A DNA stretch of 64,000 bases from Melanocharis versteri (Eukaryota > Chordata > Aves > Passeriformes > Melanocharitidae): contig VZTG01005242.1 in assembly GCA_013397845.1 (NCBI GenBank), forward strand, positions 523,032 through 587,031, in the 5' to 3' direction. The notes under the pieces were generated by a model that had not been told where the DNA came from, made no database searches, and was given only the letters and a program-made list of their open reading frames with translations. This document shows positions 1-13,812 of this stretch, in pieces (position 1 is the stretch's first letter; the number at the start of each line of letters is the position of its first letter). Position numbers and translations under genes: made by a program.

Positions 1-761
1 TGGATCTTACACATTTTTAGTGACTTTTAGTTCTCTGGTATGTATGGTCTTTCCAATATTATAATTTAGCACACTGTTTGGAGATTCTGTATAGTACATT
101 GCTATCATCTGGACACTTAAAATACTAGAAAGAACAAAATACAGGGATTAACTGCTTATATTTGTTATTAAAAAAAAGGGGAGAGGCTTTTTATAGGTAA
201 TTATTTTTGCACTATTGGATATAAACTCTACTTTTAAGACTGTATAAATTACCAGTTCATAAATTATGAATTGTCATGTGTAAATTTTAAATCAGTTTGC
301 CAGGAAAATTCTTTATTCTCTGTTAGCCAGAAAAAACACCAATCCCATATACAGCTTTATTCCAAAATATCCATACATAAATATGTAATGACTTTTATAT
401 TTTCATTAAAATAACACATAACAATAACACCCCTGCCATAAAAAAGATGATAATACTGCATGCATGTGCATGAACTTGTGCCCATGGCAAGATTCCATCT
501 TAAGAAAAGATAAAACCTAATAAATACTGACATATAAATAAAGCCTCTAAGACCTGGGTTTTAAGGGACAGCCGTTTTTTTTTTAAACAATGAATGCATG
601 ACGATTAATCACTGTATTTCTATAAAAAGGAAATTCCTCATTTCTGTATTTGCTGCTGTTGAGGTTGTGGCCATCAGTATGATTGCTTTAGGCAAACTGC
701 TGCCTCCTTTGCAACTGCAACATTAAAATTTAAAGAGAAATGTTTGCTTAAAAATTTCTGA

Positions 762-1165
762 ACAGAACCATTAGGTTGGAAAGGGCCTCTGTTCAGCTCT
801 CAGTGCAGACTAAGTTACACAAGGCTTTTTGTCTAGTTGGGTTTTAAAAAGCTCCGAGGACAGTGATTCCATAACATCTCTGGACAGCCTGTTCCAGGGC
901 TTCGTTGTCTTCCAGGTGTTTTTTGGGGTTTTTTTGATTATATTTAATCTGAACTTTTCCTGTTTCACTTTATTTTCATGGTCTTTTGTTCCCACACTGT
1001 GCACTGCCGTAAAGAGCCTGGCTCTGTCTTCTTTGACTACTTTGCAGGTATCAGCAGGCTGTGCTTGACTCCCACACCAAAATTTCCTCTTTTCCAGCCT
1101 TGAAGAAAGCCAGGCCCATCAGCCTGTCCTCTAATGGCAAGTGCTCTGGTACCCAACCATCTAAA
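762..1165 (-). mobile_element. CR1 LINE 3' fragment, antisense, degraded
   Basis: Read on the + strand, this begins with 'ccattaggttggaaaggg', continues with 'tctctggacagcctgttcca', and later has 'cccatcagcctgtcctctaa'. These are diverged forms of blocks found in the reverse complement of the CR1 3' region, in the right order. A T/G-rich insertion or expansion (about 919-945) interrupts it. The element is 5'-truncated, as nearly all CR1 copies are, and encodes no intact protein. The short open frames on both strands here come from the repeat. Confidence 0.75.
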
Positions 1166-2265
1166 ATAAAGGAAATAAGGACAGCCTCATCCAGGGATTA
1201 TTTTCCTTGTCTTTTTAATTCTTGAGTTTTAATTATTTTTTAAAATATTTTTCAAGAAATTATATTTTAAGGGATTGTCAGATAGCACTAAAGGGCCAGT
1301 TAGAGCAGAGGATGTGAGAGAAGCATCAGAAAGGATCACCTCAGAACTTTGTGAAGTTGAGCAGAAAGGAAGCAGCCTATTCACAGCCAAACCCTGCTCT
1401 AGGGAACAAACTGCTTTGAAATGTAGACTTACAGAGCTATAAGAACCTTATTATGTTACAGATACAGGGTATTTTAATGATTAAAAGTGAAATCAGAATG
1501 AGGAGGTGTTTTAAGCTTTTGAACCATGCAGTATAATAGGCTGTCCCTTATTATCTGATTATCTGTTGTAAGCAGTCATGTAGTTTTTTTTTTTTCTGGA
1601 GACTTTCTTTGGTTGCTTTGTCAAGGTTTTGTTTAAGTGAACTCTGAGAAGTGGAGACATGTGAGATACATCAATAGTTTTGAATTAATGCTCATGGAAA
1701 CAGTATGTCATGTTGTGAAAGCAGAATGTTTGAAAGGAACATATTCTGCAGGAAGGGCTATGTGCTTTTAAAAATGAAAGATCTTTATAATTCATTTTGC
1801 TGGCAGTTGTTCTGATATTGTGGTCATCCTTTGTTTTGAATTCTTTAAACTGATACTGTTCAAGATGTTTTTGGGATTTACTGTTTTTTAATATAGAAGC
1901 AAAACAGTAGAGGTACTTACTATACCAAAAATGCTTCTTTACATGAACAAAAAAATCCTTGATGTTGGTTAAAAGTTAACCAAGCTTTTCTCTGATCCTT
2001 TATTTTTTTTGAAAGCAAGGAGGGGGGAAAAATCCTTTTGTGATGCTTTCTTTAACTTTCTTTTTTCCTGCTCATGAAAATAGAACTTTGTCTTCTTGAC
2101 CTTTCTGCCCTTGCTGGCACAGAGAAAAATTCCTGTGCTGCTACTCAGTGTGTTTACTAACAAACTCTCTCATTGAAAGCCTCCAAGAAATCCTCTTTGG
2201 TGCTGTTCTGTATACTCGTAACATTAATGTTCAAGTGATACTTTTTGTCAGGCAGAATATTTGAA

Positions 2266-2281
2266 TTTATATATATATATC
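2266..2281. repeat. (TA)n dinucleotide run
   Basis: A short TATATATATA run in AT-rich intronic DNA. It is a simple repeat with no gene association beyond lying in intron 1. Confidence 0.6.
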
Positions 2282-3413
2282 TCCAAAATTATTTTCTCCT
2301 ACTAGCGTGCACTCTAATCTTACAAAATTCTGCAATATTTTAAATATTTTAAACAGCTCTGAATGGAAAAGGACATACCCAATCATCCCAGCCTTTTTTT
2401 CCTAGCAATTGCTGTCAAAAGTGTTTGAAATGATGTTGAAATGGAATCCTGCAAAATATTTTGACCTGAATAGGTACACAGTAAAAGCATGTGCAAAAAT
2501 ATAAGCCATTCGGTTTTAACAAGTATCATTTGAGCTTGTTGGTAATGCTTGTATTGACTGAAATGCGTATTTTTCTCCTCATATGTCTACAGAGAGGTGT
2601 TGAAGTTCATGTTCACCTATTATCTTATTAAGAGCTGATTTAAAAATATTTTACGTCTCTTAACTGTTTAGAAATAATTGCTCCTTTGTTCTCTGTATGA
2701 CATCATTAATTTGAAAGAGTGATAGAATTTTAAAGGTTCATATTTTAACAGGCCTTGTGACTGTTCCTTTTAAAAACCCAAACAAAAAAGGGAACATCAA
2801 GAACAGCAGTATATTAGATATACTGGCTATGAAGTCCCTAATTCTAGAGAGCTATGAATTGACTCAGGGTTTCATTTCTAAAATATAATTACTGTGTTCT
2901 AAGTGATTATTTTTTCCCAATTAATTTCATGTAATACCTTTGCAAGTCACATTTCATAAAAGGAACTTCTTTATGTTCAAACTATGGTTGAACTTACAAT
3001 TTGCGTAATCACGCTGTAAAACACTTGTAAAGAAGACTTGCTATAATTAAGCATTAAAAAAGCTTAAGCTGATTTTCACAAGCTCTGTGCAACTGACCTA
3101 ATGCTTGAAATTTGTAGGTGGTACTAGCAGTTGGTAGGTAAGAAAAGCTTGCATCATTTCTTTAAATGAATTAGTTTTAATTTAAAGCAAGCTGCTACCA
3201 AATGGCGATGGTTAACATCTGACACCTTGTGCTGTTGGGGCTCCCAACCCTTCCTCTTGGCTGCTCCTTTGGCTGCAGTTAATGGTGTTGGTGAGAAGGA
3301 CTGAAGCACGGTGCCTGCAGCTCACTGTTGCGTGACACAGAGGCCACATGAAGGGGCAAATGCCAGTTTTCCTCTGTGCAGGAAGCTGGAGGGAGCCCTT
3401 AGTGCCATGCCCA

Positions 3414-3466
3414 CGCCCTGTGCTGCGCTCGGCCGCCGGCGGCATCCTGGGTGCGGCTCCAAATCG
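3414..3466. other. short CpG-dense cluster in intron 1
   Basis: Eight CpG dinucleotides fall within 53 bases (for example 'gctcggccgccggcggc' at 3428-3444), inside a GC-rich block of about 3225-3560 that contrasts with the AT-rich flanks. It is too short to be a classical CpG island. It could be a GC-rich repeat remnant or a small regulatory element; the sequence alone does not decide. Confidence 0.4.
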
Positions 3467-6400
3467 GGCTCCTGTGCTCAAAGCCCTAAATGGGCTCAGA
3501 CAGCGTTATCACCAAGGCTGCCTGTCTCCTCCACAGTGGCTTCTCCCAAAGGAATAAAACTACTGAAGCACACCTTTGGTCTCTACTGTGTGAAATACCC
3601 AGGCACTAGATGGAAGGTTGAACATCTTATGAGCTTCAGAAAAAGACAAACCCATTCTTTGTCTGGGTTTGTTTTTTTAAAGCAATTATTCCCCTAACAG
3701 TTATGGTGTAAAATTGCTTCTTCTAATAAGCTCCCAGAGTAAACAGAATAGGTTCAACTCTTTTAAAATAAGCAGCTTAGCTTCAAAGCCATAGGAGGGG
3801 ATAGACAGGGAAGTGGTTTACTGCTGTAGGTCGATGCTTGTGTGTGTCTGTGTGCATGTGCTCTCACACATGTGCACGCTGTGTGGTGCAGTCAAAACAT
3901 CAGTGGGGTGGGCTATGCACTCGTATATTTTAAAGATCATTTTGAAGGAAGATCTTAGCGTCCTACTGTTTCTTCACACATACATGTTTAAGAAAGGAAA
4001 AGCTTATTAAGGATGTAAATTCAGGAGTTCACAAACTAAGAATGCCCATAATTGACGGTGACGGCTTTGCAAGAGCGGTTTGGTTCCTTTCAGTGTTTGC
4101 ATCATCCTGCAGGTTTTCCCCAGGATTTTCACAGAGTCATCCTGTGTTAATGAAATTTCAAAGAAGGGTTGGCTCTGTCCTGGGCTTTGCCATTATATTA
4201 ATTACTGTAATTTCAAAAGGTTTTACAAATGTATTTTCATAATATGTTTTCATTTCATTGTACAGATAATCTGATTTTAGGTGTCCCATTTTAATACCTA
4301 GAACCCGATTTTCAGAGTACTTAACACTATACAGCACTTGAAATTCTGAGCATGCAGCTTTCACTGATTTCCTTCCATTTCAACTCAGGGGTTCAGTGCC
4401 TCTGTCGTTCTGACATAAGTGACAACTGAGGCTTGTTGGAAAAGAGGGGTATAAATTCTAGGGGTGAACTGTACTAAGTATGTGCAGCAGGTCTTATGGA
4501 TACTTATAAAGATCTACTGTGACTCAATGGTAGAAGATTTTATTAAAGCTAAGAAAAGTTGTTCCTCAAATCAAACCCATGGATACCCAAGTGTGTTTGA
4601 AGCCAGTCTGCCTTCCCACGTATTTTTTAAGCCAGTCTTCCAATCAGTGAAGACTGAAGTTTTACCAGCAAAAAGTTGTCCGAGCTTAACACAGTACATC
4701 TTCATTCTTCCCGTGAGGGAATGAAACAGGGTGAAGAATGGGTTGAAAAGCACAGGGGTGGATGAAAGACAGGTCACACACTTTTGAAGCGTTTGTGAGT
4801 AGAAATATCAGGGAGACTGCCAAGGATAAACCAGTCCATGTGGAAGGCAGCAGTCTCATATTGGTTTCAGCTTTGGGTTGAAGATTGAAATTTTACAGAT
4901 GTCTTTATAGTAATGCTTTGACAGAGTTCATTTTTGTTAGCTCCCAAACCGTCCTTTCTTACTTCTTGCTTTCCCAAACCAAAACCTATGATCTCATGCC
5001 TGTGAGAGTTGGGAAACGGCAAAATTAGTGTTCCCCATTCCATCACTATAGGAAATCTTTTCTGCTCGTATAACAAGATTTGTTGGTGTAATGACAAGGC
5101 ATTCTGCCTTAACCTTCATAACAATGGTCTTGTATCAGTTATAGAAATACCCTTGCTGAATCCTGATCTGTGTATTCTTTTTAAAGTAAAATTAATTAAA
5201 GTGTCCGGCAGGGGGTTGCTTCATTGCCCCTTGCCTGGTTCATGCTATGCTAAAGGCATAGATTACATATGTTTTTCTGTTTGGTTGGGTCTAATTAAAT
5301 CTGTTCGGTGTCTATAATTAACAGTAACAGCAAGAGATTCAACAGACTATTTTCTGTCCTTTAAAATTTTAAGAAGCCCCCTTTTATTATTTCATTTTGC
5401 TGGGAGTAGCTATGAAAAAGACATCTGCTGTCTGAAACTAAAATTAGACATCTAACAATGCCTGTGGGTTTGGGGACAGGAGAGGGAAGGAAAAAAGACA
5501 GAGACAAGCTTGTGTAGCCAACACAAACTTTCTTTCTGTTTCCCTTTGCTCTTTGTTGAAATAGGATACTTAGGAGACACTAAAGCTTTCTCTTCTCTTT
5601 AACTGCATTTATCTGAACTCTGCCAGAGTTCAAGTTACAACCAGCTCGAGATATCTGACCTTGACAGCCTGAAGCCCTGCAGAACAGGTGTAGACCACCT
5701 GAGATTGCATCTCACAGGCTGGGCATTGTGAAATAACTACAATAACTACTTGTAATGTAGATTTGTACATCAATGCTGCTTTGTGAGTCAAGTCCTCATT
5801 AGAGGCCCTTATAGTCTCTTGTAATGTAGATTCAGCCTGGCAAACTGTTCAAGGTGGTGTTGAACAAACGCTGACCTGCTCAGAAGTTCTCTCCCCTTTG
5901 GAATAAATGCTCGTTTGAGATGGGTCTCCTTGGTAAAGATCTGTGTGATAAGATGGCTTAAAGTACTGCATCCATTTGTGTTCCCAATGTCATTTGTTTT
6001 AGGGACCATGTATCACAATTAATGGCTGTATTTTCAGGTGCATTTCACACGGGTTATCAGTTTTCGCTTGGCTTTTTGATCCTTTCTTTTCCCACAGAGA
6101 CTCAACAGTGCAGTTTCACGTAGGTGTGAGTGGTTGTATGAGGTGTAAGTTACTCTTAAGCATCTTAAGCATCCTGTTCCCTTGCAGTTCCCTTCCCCTT
6201 TCCCACCCCTGATTCTGATCCTCATTACCACATGTGCAGGTTTTTTGAGATGACACATTTCCTATAGGAAGCAGGTTATCTCAGGTGAGGGTCATATGGG
6301 TAAAAATGTGGGCATTTTTTCTATATGAGATTTTTAACCTATTGCAACCTCTGTGGTATAAAGCAGAGAATTTTTGAAAAGTGGTGTGATCGAGCACTGT

Positions 6401-6499
6401 GAGATGACATTGAAAAATATTATCCCATGTCCAAATTAATCTGCTATTTGTTGTTGTGAAGCAAGTGCTTATTATTGTTCGAATATTTTTTGCCCCACT

Positions 6500-6531
6500 A
6501 TCATATCTCATCATATTATATCATATCATAA
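6500..6531. repeat. imperfect TCATA pentamer repeat
   Basis: Successive 'tcata' and 'tcatatta' units repeat about six times with substitutions. It is a simple AT-rich tandem repeat in intron 1. Confidence 0.55.
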
Positions 6532-9500
6532 CTAATGTGTTTTAATCAAGCACGTCACTTTGTCTTAATAGCTCTTTTCATATGCCTCCTTTCCTACCTT
6601 TATAAGACTATGAATGTCATGGTTTCATTTTGCAGAGGACAAAGAAAAAACTTTGAGAATTTAACTGCAGTTCTTGTTTGGCTTTCTTTGATAAGCTGCT
6701 GTTGTCTCACTTGCCGATTGAAAAGCGTTAAGTAATTTATCCTTGGGGTGGAAAGACAGACTAGATTTGGTGAGTGCAGAGAATCCAGAATCCCTCTGGC
6801 CTTCCTGAATCTCTTTTTTGATGTACTAGAAGATGTAAGCACCTTCTGTTTGTAGAAATGGCCAAGTCGTGGTGAATCCATTTTCCTGCTTCGCTCCCAT
6901 CTCACAGCCCCTGTTCATCAGACAGGGACTAAGCAGAGAGGACATCCCTGACTGGCAAGCTGGGTACTACAGAGGTGAAAAGAATGTTGTATGGGAATGG
7001 TGTGACTTGGGAGGTTATAATTACAGTATCTTATTCGCAGGATGTTGTAAATGTTGAGCATTTAACTACAGCCTTTTTTCGTCCATATTTCATTATCTGT
7101 AATCTCATTAAAATTGGACTTGCAGTAAGAAACATAGTTGTCAAAAAAAAAGACAAATAGAGTGCTGAGCAATGTGTACATATACTGGTATTTATTCTAA
7201 AAACCCCACAATATTTGTCATGAGTGTTAGACTACCCATTAGTTTTTAGTTTCTTTTTTTTAACTTACGTTAATGTATCCATGGCCTAGTCTACATAGGA
7301 TTTTTTTCACATGGGGTAAAGAAAAGTGGGTAGCAGGTGTAAATTTGAGCTGCAGTATAGGTGTTCCTGTATTATTTCACCTTTTAATATCCAAAACTCC
7401 AAATTATATTTTAGATCTATTACATTATGGTGGTTATTACATTCCCCTGGTAATTCTACACTGATGGTAATTGTTTGCAGTTTCACAATATTGTAGCAGC
7501 AAGAAAAAAACCTAGGTGTATCTGAGCTGCCCAACTAAAACCACAGCTTTTTTTTACAGAATTTGGCCCGAGATACTGGCTGCTGTTGTTATTCTTTCTG
7601 TACTGGCTTAATAGTTTTGTGGTTGTTTCACAACTTTTCAGTTGTTTTTTAGTCTTGCATTCAGGGTATTTATGACATTTCAGTCTCAACTCAGTCTTCT
7701 GCATTAACAAATAGCATTTTGCAAGTCTGTAGAGCAACAAAGTTTGTGTCCATGGAATACATATCCCAGTTGCTTTATTTCAGCTGAGCTCTCTTCTGAG
7801 AGCCTTAGGCTGAGTGTGCCATCAGCAAAATGAGTGCCTTAGGTGAGCTTTTGGATTTCATCTTCCATTTTTGCTTCATCCAAAAGGAGCCCCATTCTGC
7901 ACAGCTCTCCATGCTACAAGCCAGAAACTCAGGGAAGGGTGATGGGGAGGTTCACTTCAAAAGTACTATTCTGACGAGTCAGTGTAAACATTAAGGTGAG
8001 ATCCTCAAGGGAGAAGGTGGTCAGTCAAAAATCTGTTTTAGTAAGGATAACAAAAGCCCATTTTGCTTGAAAAACGAAGTGCTGCATTACCCTCTGGCAT
8101 CTGTGGGTGCTTTATCCAAGCATGTGCTTCCTCACTTTAGCAACCCACAGTAAGCCTGAAAACATCATTCTGCTTGGTAGCATGTTCATCACAAGATGGG
8201 TGATGAATGCAGAAACAGGGTGGTTTCTATGCAGTTGCTTCTTAATTAGTGAGTTATAGAACAGAAAGATTTTTTTTGTAACAGAGCCAGTGTATATTTT
8301 AATGCTGTGGCCGAAAAATGTGACTGAGCAAGAGACATAAAAATGGGCCCTCGGTAATAAACTCTGCAAAGCTGGTAGCACAGCTGTTAGGTCTGATCAT
8401 CACAAGTTTCCTCTCTTAGGTTTGATGGCTGCTGTTCCTAAGAAAACAGTGACAAGTGATCTGTTGTGAACAGGTTAATGTTAACATTCAACCATCTTTT
8501 TTTAAAAAAGCTCTTTGGGAAATAATAAAATACTCCAATAGAGAATTAACTGGAAGTTTTATAGTAGGATGAGGTGTGTTTGGGGGAAGCATCTGTATAT
8601 CAGTCCAGAAAAATAAGCTGCAGTCAAATGACTAGAGAGATGTGGGCAAATATCACATATGCTCTAAGAATATTAAGGCTTGCCTTCAGTTAAAAATTCC
8701 TCCGGAATTGCTGCCGTCTGTATCTGTGATGGCTGTTGGCAATTCTGCCTAACACAGATTTCATGTAGTGCTCCCGTAAGAGCAGCAACTACTGAAGTCT
8801 CTGCTCACTGGAGGAAGTTTCTCCCTGAGGCCATGCTTTCTGGTGAGCAGTAATCCACAGTTTGAGGTGTACCTTATGCATAAGGGAAAAAAAATTAATT
8901 TCTTTTGTACAAGTTTCTAGGTCAGACACACAGTCCCACTGGTTGGTCAGTTTGAGGTGTTTTAGCTGGGAGTTGTGTTTAAATTTATTATAAACACTAT
9001 TCATTCCCATCTAAAAATAGAGAGCTTTCTAGAACAGAGAAGAGCTTAATTTCTTCTGGTAGAGCACTTTTATTGGCGTAATTAGATAAGCGCAGTGAGC
9101 AGGGAAGGTTATCTTTCTAGTCTGCTTGTTCCTTTGCACCTGGGCTTTGTTGGAATGTCACGTATTAGTCCATAAAGACACCTTTGAGTGTTATGGAAAA
9201 ATCCTTAATAACTTGATTTTAAGGGGTTTTATTTAATTCAGTTTAAAGAAAAAATCTAAAAGAACACATTGTATTCGGAGTGTTTTGTTCTGCTTTGAAA
9301 TCTCTATAACGTTATTAGAGTTCTCTTACTAATAAACTTTAAAGTATTACTATGATTTGAGTCAGACATTTTTATTTTATTGTGTTTTGCTTTTGGGTGG
9401 CTTGATTCATCTTAATATCATATTTTCAAAAGAATCAAACATTTCTTCTTTTTTTTTTAAATCTTCACTGTACAAAGCCAAACCTGTACTTTTTCCTAGG

Positions 9501-9848
9501 TAGCTCAACCTACCCATCCTAGCTATATCTATCATAACAAGTATTTGGTAAAAATCAATGTTCATGGGTTAAAACTGGAGATTAGGGAAGATAACATATT
9601 GTAAAAACAGAAAAATTGTTAGAGGAAGGATTACATTACACCAAGCATTTTATCAAATATATTAAATAGTTATGGCAAACGATCATGCAGTGACTCCTTG
9701 TTAAGGCTAATTTTAGCTCTTCCAGTTAAAATAGACATTTCTTTTATGGGTAAGAATAGATTTGAGGTTTCTGCTGTGCTGTGCTTTTGCCCTAAAGCCA
9801 GCCTTGATGTCTGGTAGCACAGGATGCATCTGTGCAAGCACAGAGAGC

Positions 9849-9888
9849 TGGGGTTTGGGTTTGTTGGGGTTTTTGGTTGGGTTTTTTT
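9849..9888 (+). repeat. G/T-rich low-complexity tract
   Basis: The + strand here is made only of G and T, with runs of three or four G separated by T runs, followed by a C run. It is one of several such tracts in the window, most with G and T on the transcript-sense strand. G-run spacing could allow a G-quadruplex in RNA or DNA (inference). Confidence 0.55.
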
Positions 9889-10680
9889 CCCCTAAGCTGG
9901 TCAGGGAAAAGTGACTTTTCCCAGCTAAGTCAGTTTTCTGAGCTGTCAGGCCACACTGCAGCACAAGCCCTGTGATGTTAGCAGGGGGGACGCGGGGCAG
10001 GGAGGATGACACCCACCCACTCTTCTGGTTTGGCAAGTAATAGTTATTCCTTACAAGCAGCATTCTCTGAAATTGTGTCACTGCAGTTTGCCTGACACTT
10101 CCTCGTGGTGCTGATCCTCCCCAAAGACTCCTCTCCCTTGGGAGGTGTTGCCTTTGCATAGTGTAACGTTTACGTTGCTGCCTGTTTGGTGTGAATAATC
10201 CCTGCAAAGGGGTTAATGCAAAGAGAATAAAACCAGATTCTGCTGCCACTCTCTGCTTCAGGATTCACAGATACAGATTGTTCAGTGGCACTTGAAATAC
10301 TGAATGTTTGAGTCCCTGGAGGTAGTTGAGTAGATGCTCCTTCAAACTGATTTAATTGAAGATCTTTTACTCCTTCAAGGGTATTGATGACTGTGCTCAT
10401 TTTGTCAGAGAAATCTAGGCATATGTTCGTAATACAAGGATATTTTTCTTTTATTCTTAATTTCTTAAACTTTCGGGAGGCTACAAAATAAGAGAACAAG
10501 AGAAAAAGATTCTCTTTTTTTTTGGAATCAAGTGGATATCTCTCCAAGCTAAGGACATTACTTTTAAGTAACTTGTTTCTTGCTTAGGCAGGAATGTTTT
10601 TGCTATTCCAAAACTAGAGTTCCTATGGGAGTCCAGCAGAATTTAATGTTTTGTCTTTAATGGACCTTCTGACTGTTACA

Positions 10681-10775
10681 TTGTTGTTTGGTGGTTGGGT
10701 TTTTTGTGGTGTTTTATTTTTTTGTTGTGTTGTTGTTGTTGTTGGGGATGTTTTTGTTTGGTTTTGTTTTTAATT
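10681..10775 (+). repeat. T/G-rich low-complexity tract with (GTT)n
   Basis: About 95 bases that are almost entirely T and G, including a (TTG)n microsatellite core near 10724-10743. It is followed by a run of T and a pyrimidine-AG ('ttccctctag', ending at 10800) that looks like a splice acceptor. The sequence after that acceptor soon meets stop codons in all frames, so I do not call an exon. Confidence 0.6.
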
Positions 10776-12794
10776 AATTAAATTTTTTTATTCCCTCTAG
10801 GAAATTTTTTCCACTTGATAAAGAACTATCTGAAGAAACAACCTTTTTTTCATTTTGATTGTCTAGTAATTGCCAGAAAATTTCTGTTTGAGCTGTAATA
10901 TGAACTGTCATGCTGTGTGTGTTAGAAAAGGTATTCCCAAAAGGGTATGTGGATATGGTAGAGTTTGTAAAATGTTAAAACCTTAAAGGATATTAAAAAT
11001 AATTAGGGATACTTAATTAAATTAAGGATCAAAATTTAAAGCCACAGTGTCAAAAATCGTTAAAACCTTGCTTTTTTCCCCATTTCTTAAACTTCAAGAC
11101 ATTAATTCTCTAGAGTGTAGCCTGGTAGGTATAATTACATTGGTGTAACAAGACAAAGGGATGATGCTGTCAGAATTTATTTCCTGTGAAGTTTAGAACA
11201 ATCTGATATTCTAACCTTAGTAACTGTTTTCTCTGGCTATCTGTGCAACTTACATTTAGATAAACCCCTCTTACATCTTGCTTTATATTCTGAAAGAAAA
11301 GCAGCTTTATGTGTTGCATTGCACCCAGCTGATAAGCCTAACCATTAGCCTCAGGCATGTACTTTTCTTCATTTTTCCTTCCTCTCCTTTATTGGGAACA
11401 AAAGTCATATGGAAAACTGGATGATTAGAAGCACTTCCAGCTGTGTTTAAGCCTGTGTGCATGTCATGCAGAAATATAATTTAGACTTGCACAGCGCTTC
11501 TTATCCAAAGCTTTGAAAATGGGTCAATATCCTCATATAGCAGGTGGTAAAACTGTTACAGGAGAGGGGAAATGACCAGTGTGAGGTTTCACAGGGAAAG
11601 AGTGGTGAGGAAAACCCCACAGGACAGACCTTCAGCCCCATACACTTCCTACACTTGAAACTAGCTCCAGTACTGGATAGAAGAGGTAATGCCTGTGCTT
11701 TGTGATGTGTTTAGGAAGGGCAGTGCAGCTCTTTTGCTGGAGAGGTTGGGGGTGTAAAGATGAGACTAAATTTAGGATTTGAAGCCTTTGGTTGTTTTGT
11801 GTCAAGAAAATTGGGGGACGGGGGCAATTGTATTCTGACTTAGAGGTGCTGTGACAACACTTACCTGGACATTATAAACCCATAATTTTAGTTGATATTT
11901 TACCCCAAAAGTGTGATTTTTTCAAAAAATCAGGAAAGTCACCACATATATGCATGTATTCATACTCACAAGTACGAATATAATGCCTTGACTTACATTT
12001 TCTGGGTAGGGATCTCTTTTTGTCATTTAAAGGGTAGTAATGTGGTTAGAAAGACAAAGTAATATTGCAGCAGTATTTTCATTTCCAAAACATAAGAAGT
12101 CCAAAGGGATTTATAATCCCTGTACACTTGAGCTCAGCTCTCTTCTTTACAAGCCAGTGAGGAAGCTTTGGGGAGCTTGTTGTGAATCCTTGATCCAGGG
12201 ATGAATTGTGTAGGACTGCATTAGAGCTCCTGTGGATGTGACAGGTCACTCTGCCCTGTTGTTCTCCCTTCCCCTTGCTACCATGTTACCTCGGATACAC
12301 ATCTTTACCTACCTCTGTTTTCCTTGGGCTGAGCACAGGAGGGTGGCTTGTACAGGAACTTTAGCACATCCATTAACAAGGTCTCAGCGTGGGAGGAACT
12401 CGGGATTGCCTCTTTTAGGCCTAAATTTATGAGACTCTCAAGTTTCCCAGGCAGTGTAAAATGCACTGAATGGAGAAGATAATTTTATTATAGACTTTTG
12501 AGGCAGTAAATCTATTTAGTTGATATGCATATCGCTTTTTTTGGTGTGTTTTTGTTCCCAAGAACCTGTGCATCTTACATAGGTGGAAGTGTTAGAATTA
12601 ATCCCTCTCCACTAATTGTTGGATATCTAGTAACTTGGCTGCCACCTAAGCAGCTAAATAAGTTATCTGGATAATATCTGTATTCTATTTGAAGGTCAGG
12701 TGCTGAGCATTGTAGAAGATTTGGCTGTGTGATAGAGGTTTCTGCAGACAGCCAGAGTCAGGAATGCTTTGGTTTTGTTACGGTTTTTGGAGGT

Positions 12795-12845
12795 TGGTTT
12801 TGTTGTTGTTGTTGTTGGTTTGTTTTTTTTTTTTTTTTTAATCTN
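12795..12845 (+). repeat. (TTG)n plus poly-T ending at an N
   Basis: A (TTG)n microsatellite is followed by a poly-T run of about 17, and the base at 12845 is an N. The N is best explained as an assembly ambiguity at a homopolymer, not as biology. Confidence 0.7.
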
Positions 12846-13132
12846 TTTTAATCTAAGCATAAAATCCATATGAATTTTTTTTATAATAGCATAACACTTT
12901 TAACCTGTGACTGAAAGCAAATCTTTGTTATCATCACTATACTAGAATACGTAGATATTGTCATTATTGGCAGAGAGCAATAAAACAATGCTCAGCAATT
13001 TGTAATCCAGGAATATGGCTGTTCCATTAAGGGTAATAAACTGTCATAGTTCAGCACTTTGACCACTTTGAGAGCTGGCAGGTGCTGGAATATCTTATGC
13101 TAAGGTACTTCATGCCTGAGGTTATAAACTGT

Positions 13133-13160
13133 ATATGTCAATATATGTCAATATATATAT
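13133..13160. repeat. tandem ATATGTCA units
   Basis: The unit 'atatgtcaat' occurs twice head to tail and runs into a short (AT)n. It is a simple tandem repeat in intron 1. Confidence 0.6.
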
Positions 13161-13792
13161 GTTGCTGTTCCAGCAATTTGACAGAGATGTGTCTTAATAT
13201 GGATTTCTTCTGTGTTGATTTCATTGTTCAGAAGGAAATAGAAATAGAAATCTGTGAGTGACATCTCATAAATGGATTCACTGGGGTTTTGTGGCCCTAA
13301 GAGCAGATGCTGAGCTTTTAGCTGAGTTTCAGCCACATGTTCTGTTGCACTTTGATGTAGGGTAGTTCAGCCTTCCCTGCCATGATTGTATCTGAATTTC
13401 AGAACTGAAAAGAGTAATGTCAAGCTAATGTCTTTTTATAGGTAGATGATTTGTCAACAGTGCCTACTTGAGCTTTTTTGAACTATTTTAACAAATACCA
13501 GTGTTTCCAGTAAGGCCATTACAAGAGCTTGAAGGTAATTTTGCAGTAGCTCCCCTTGCTTGTTACTCAAATATTTTGTGTTCACTTAGGCATTCAGTTT
13601 TGGAGGAGTATTTGAGAGATCCAAATGCCTGTGTCCAATGTTGCTTTTTATGGGGAAGAGGGAATGGAAGAATATTCATAAAATCAGGAGCTTTGCAGAG
13701 GCTTTGTCAGCCTGCAGTAATATTTTGCATAACATACTCAGAGATCATACGTGACCTAAATAATTAATGTGTCTGGCTCATTAGTAGCTCCT

Positions 13793-13812
13793 TGGACTAT
13801 CATGATAGTCCA
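13793..13812. repeat. perfect 20-bp palindrome
   Basis: TGGACTATCATGATAGTCCA equals its own reverse complement, so it could form a cruciform or bind a dimeric protein. I know of no factor with this exact site. Confidence 0.6.

Noticed and set aside
6275..6300. CAG|GTGAGG considered as a recursive splice site
   Set aside because: The sequence before it is not pyrimidine-rich.
9713..10249. 178-codon open frame on the - strand, the longest in the window
   Set aside because: It crosses a G/T low-complexity tract that yields a Lys/Pro/Asn-rich segment, shows no recognisable domain, and has no visible promoter or splice context. It is most likely chance.
12845..12845. N base in a T-rich run
   Set aside because: It is an assembly ambiguity after a homopolymer, not a feature.
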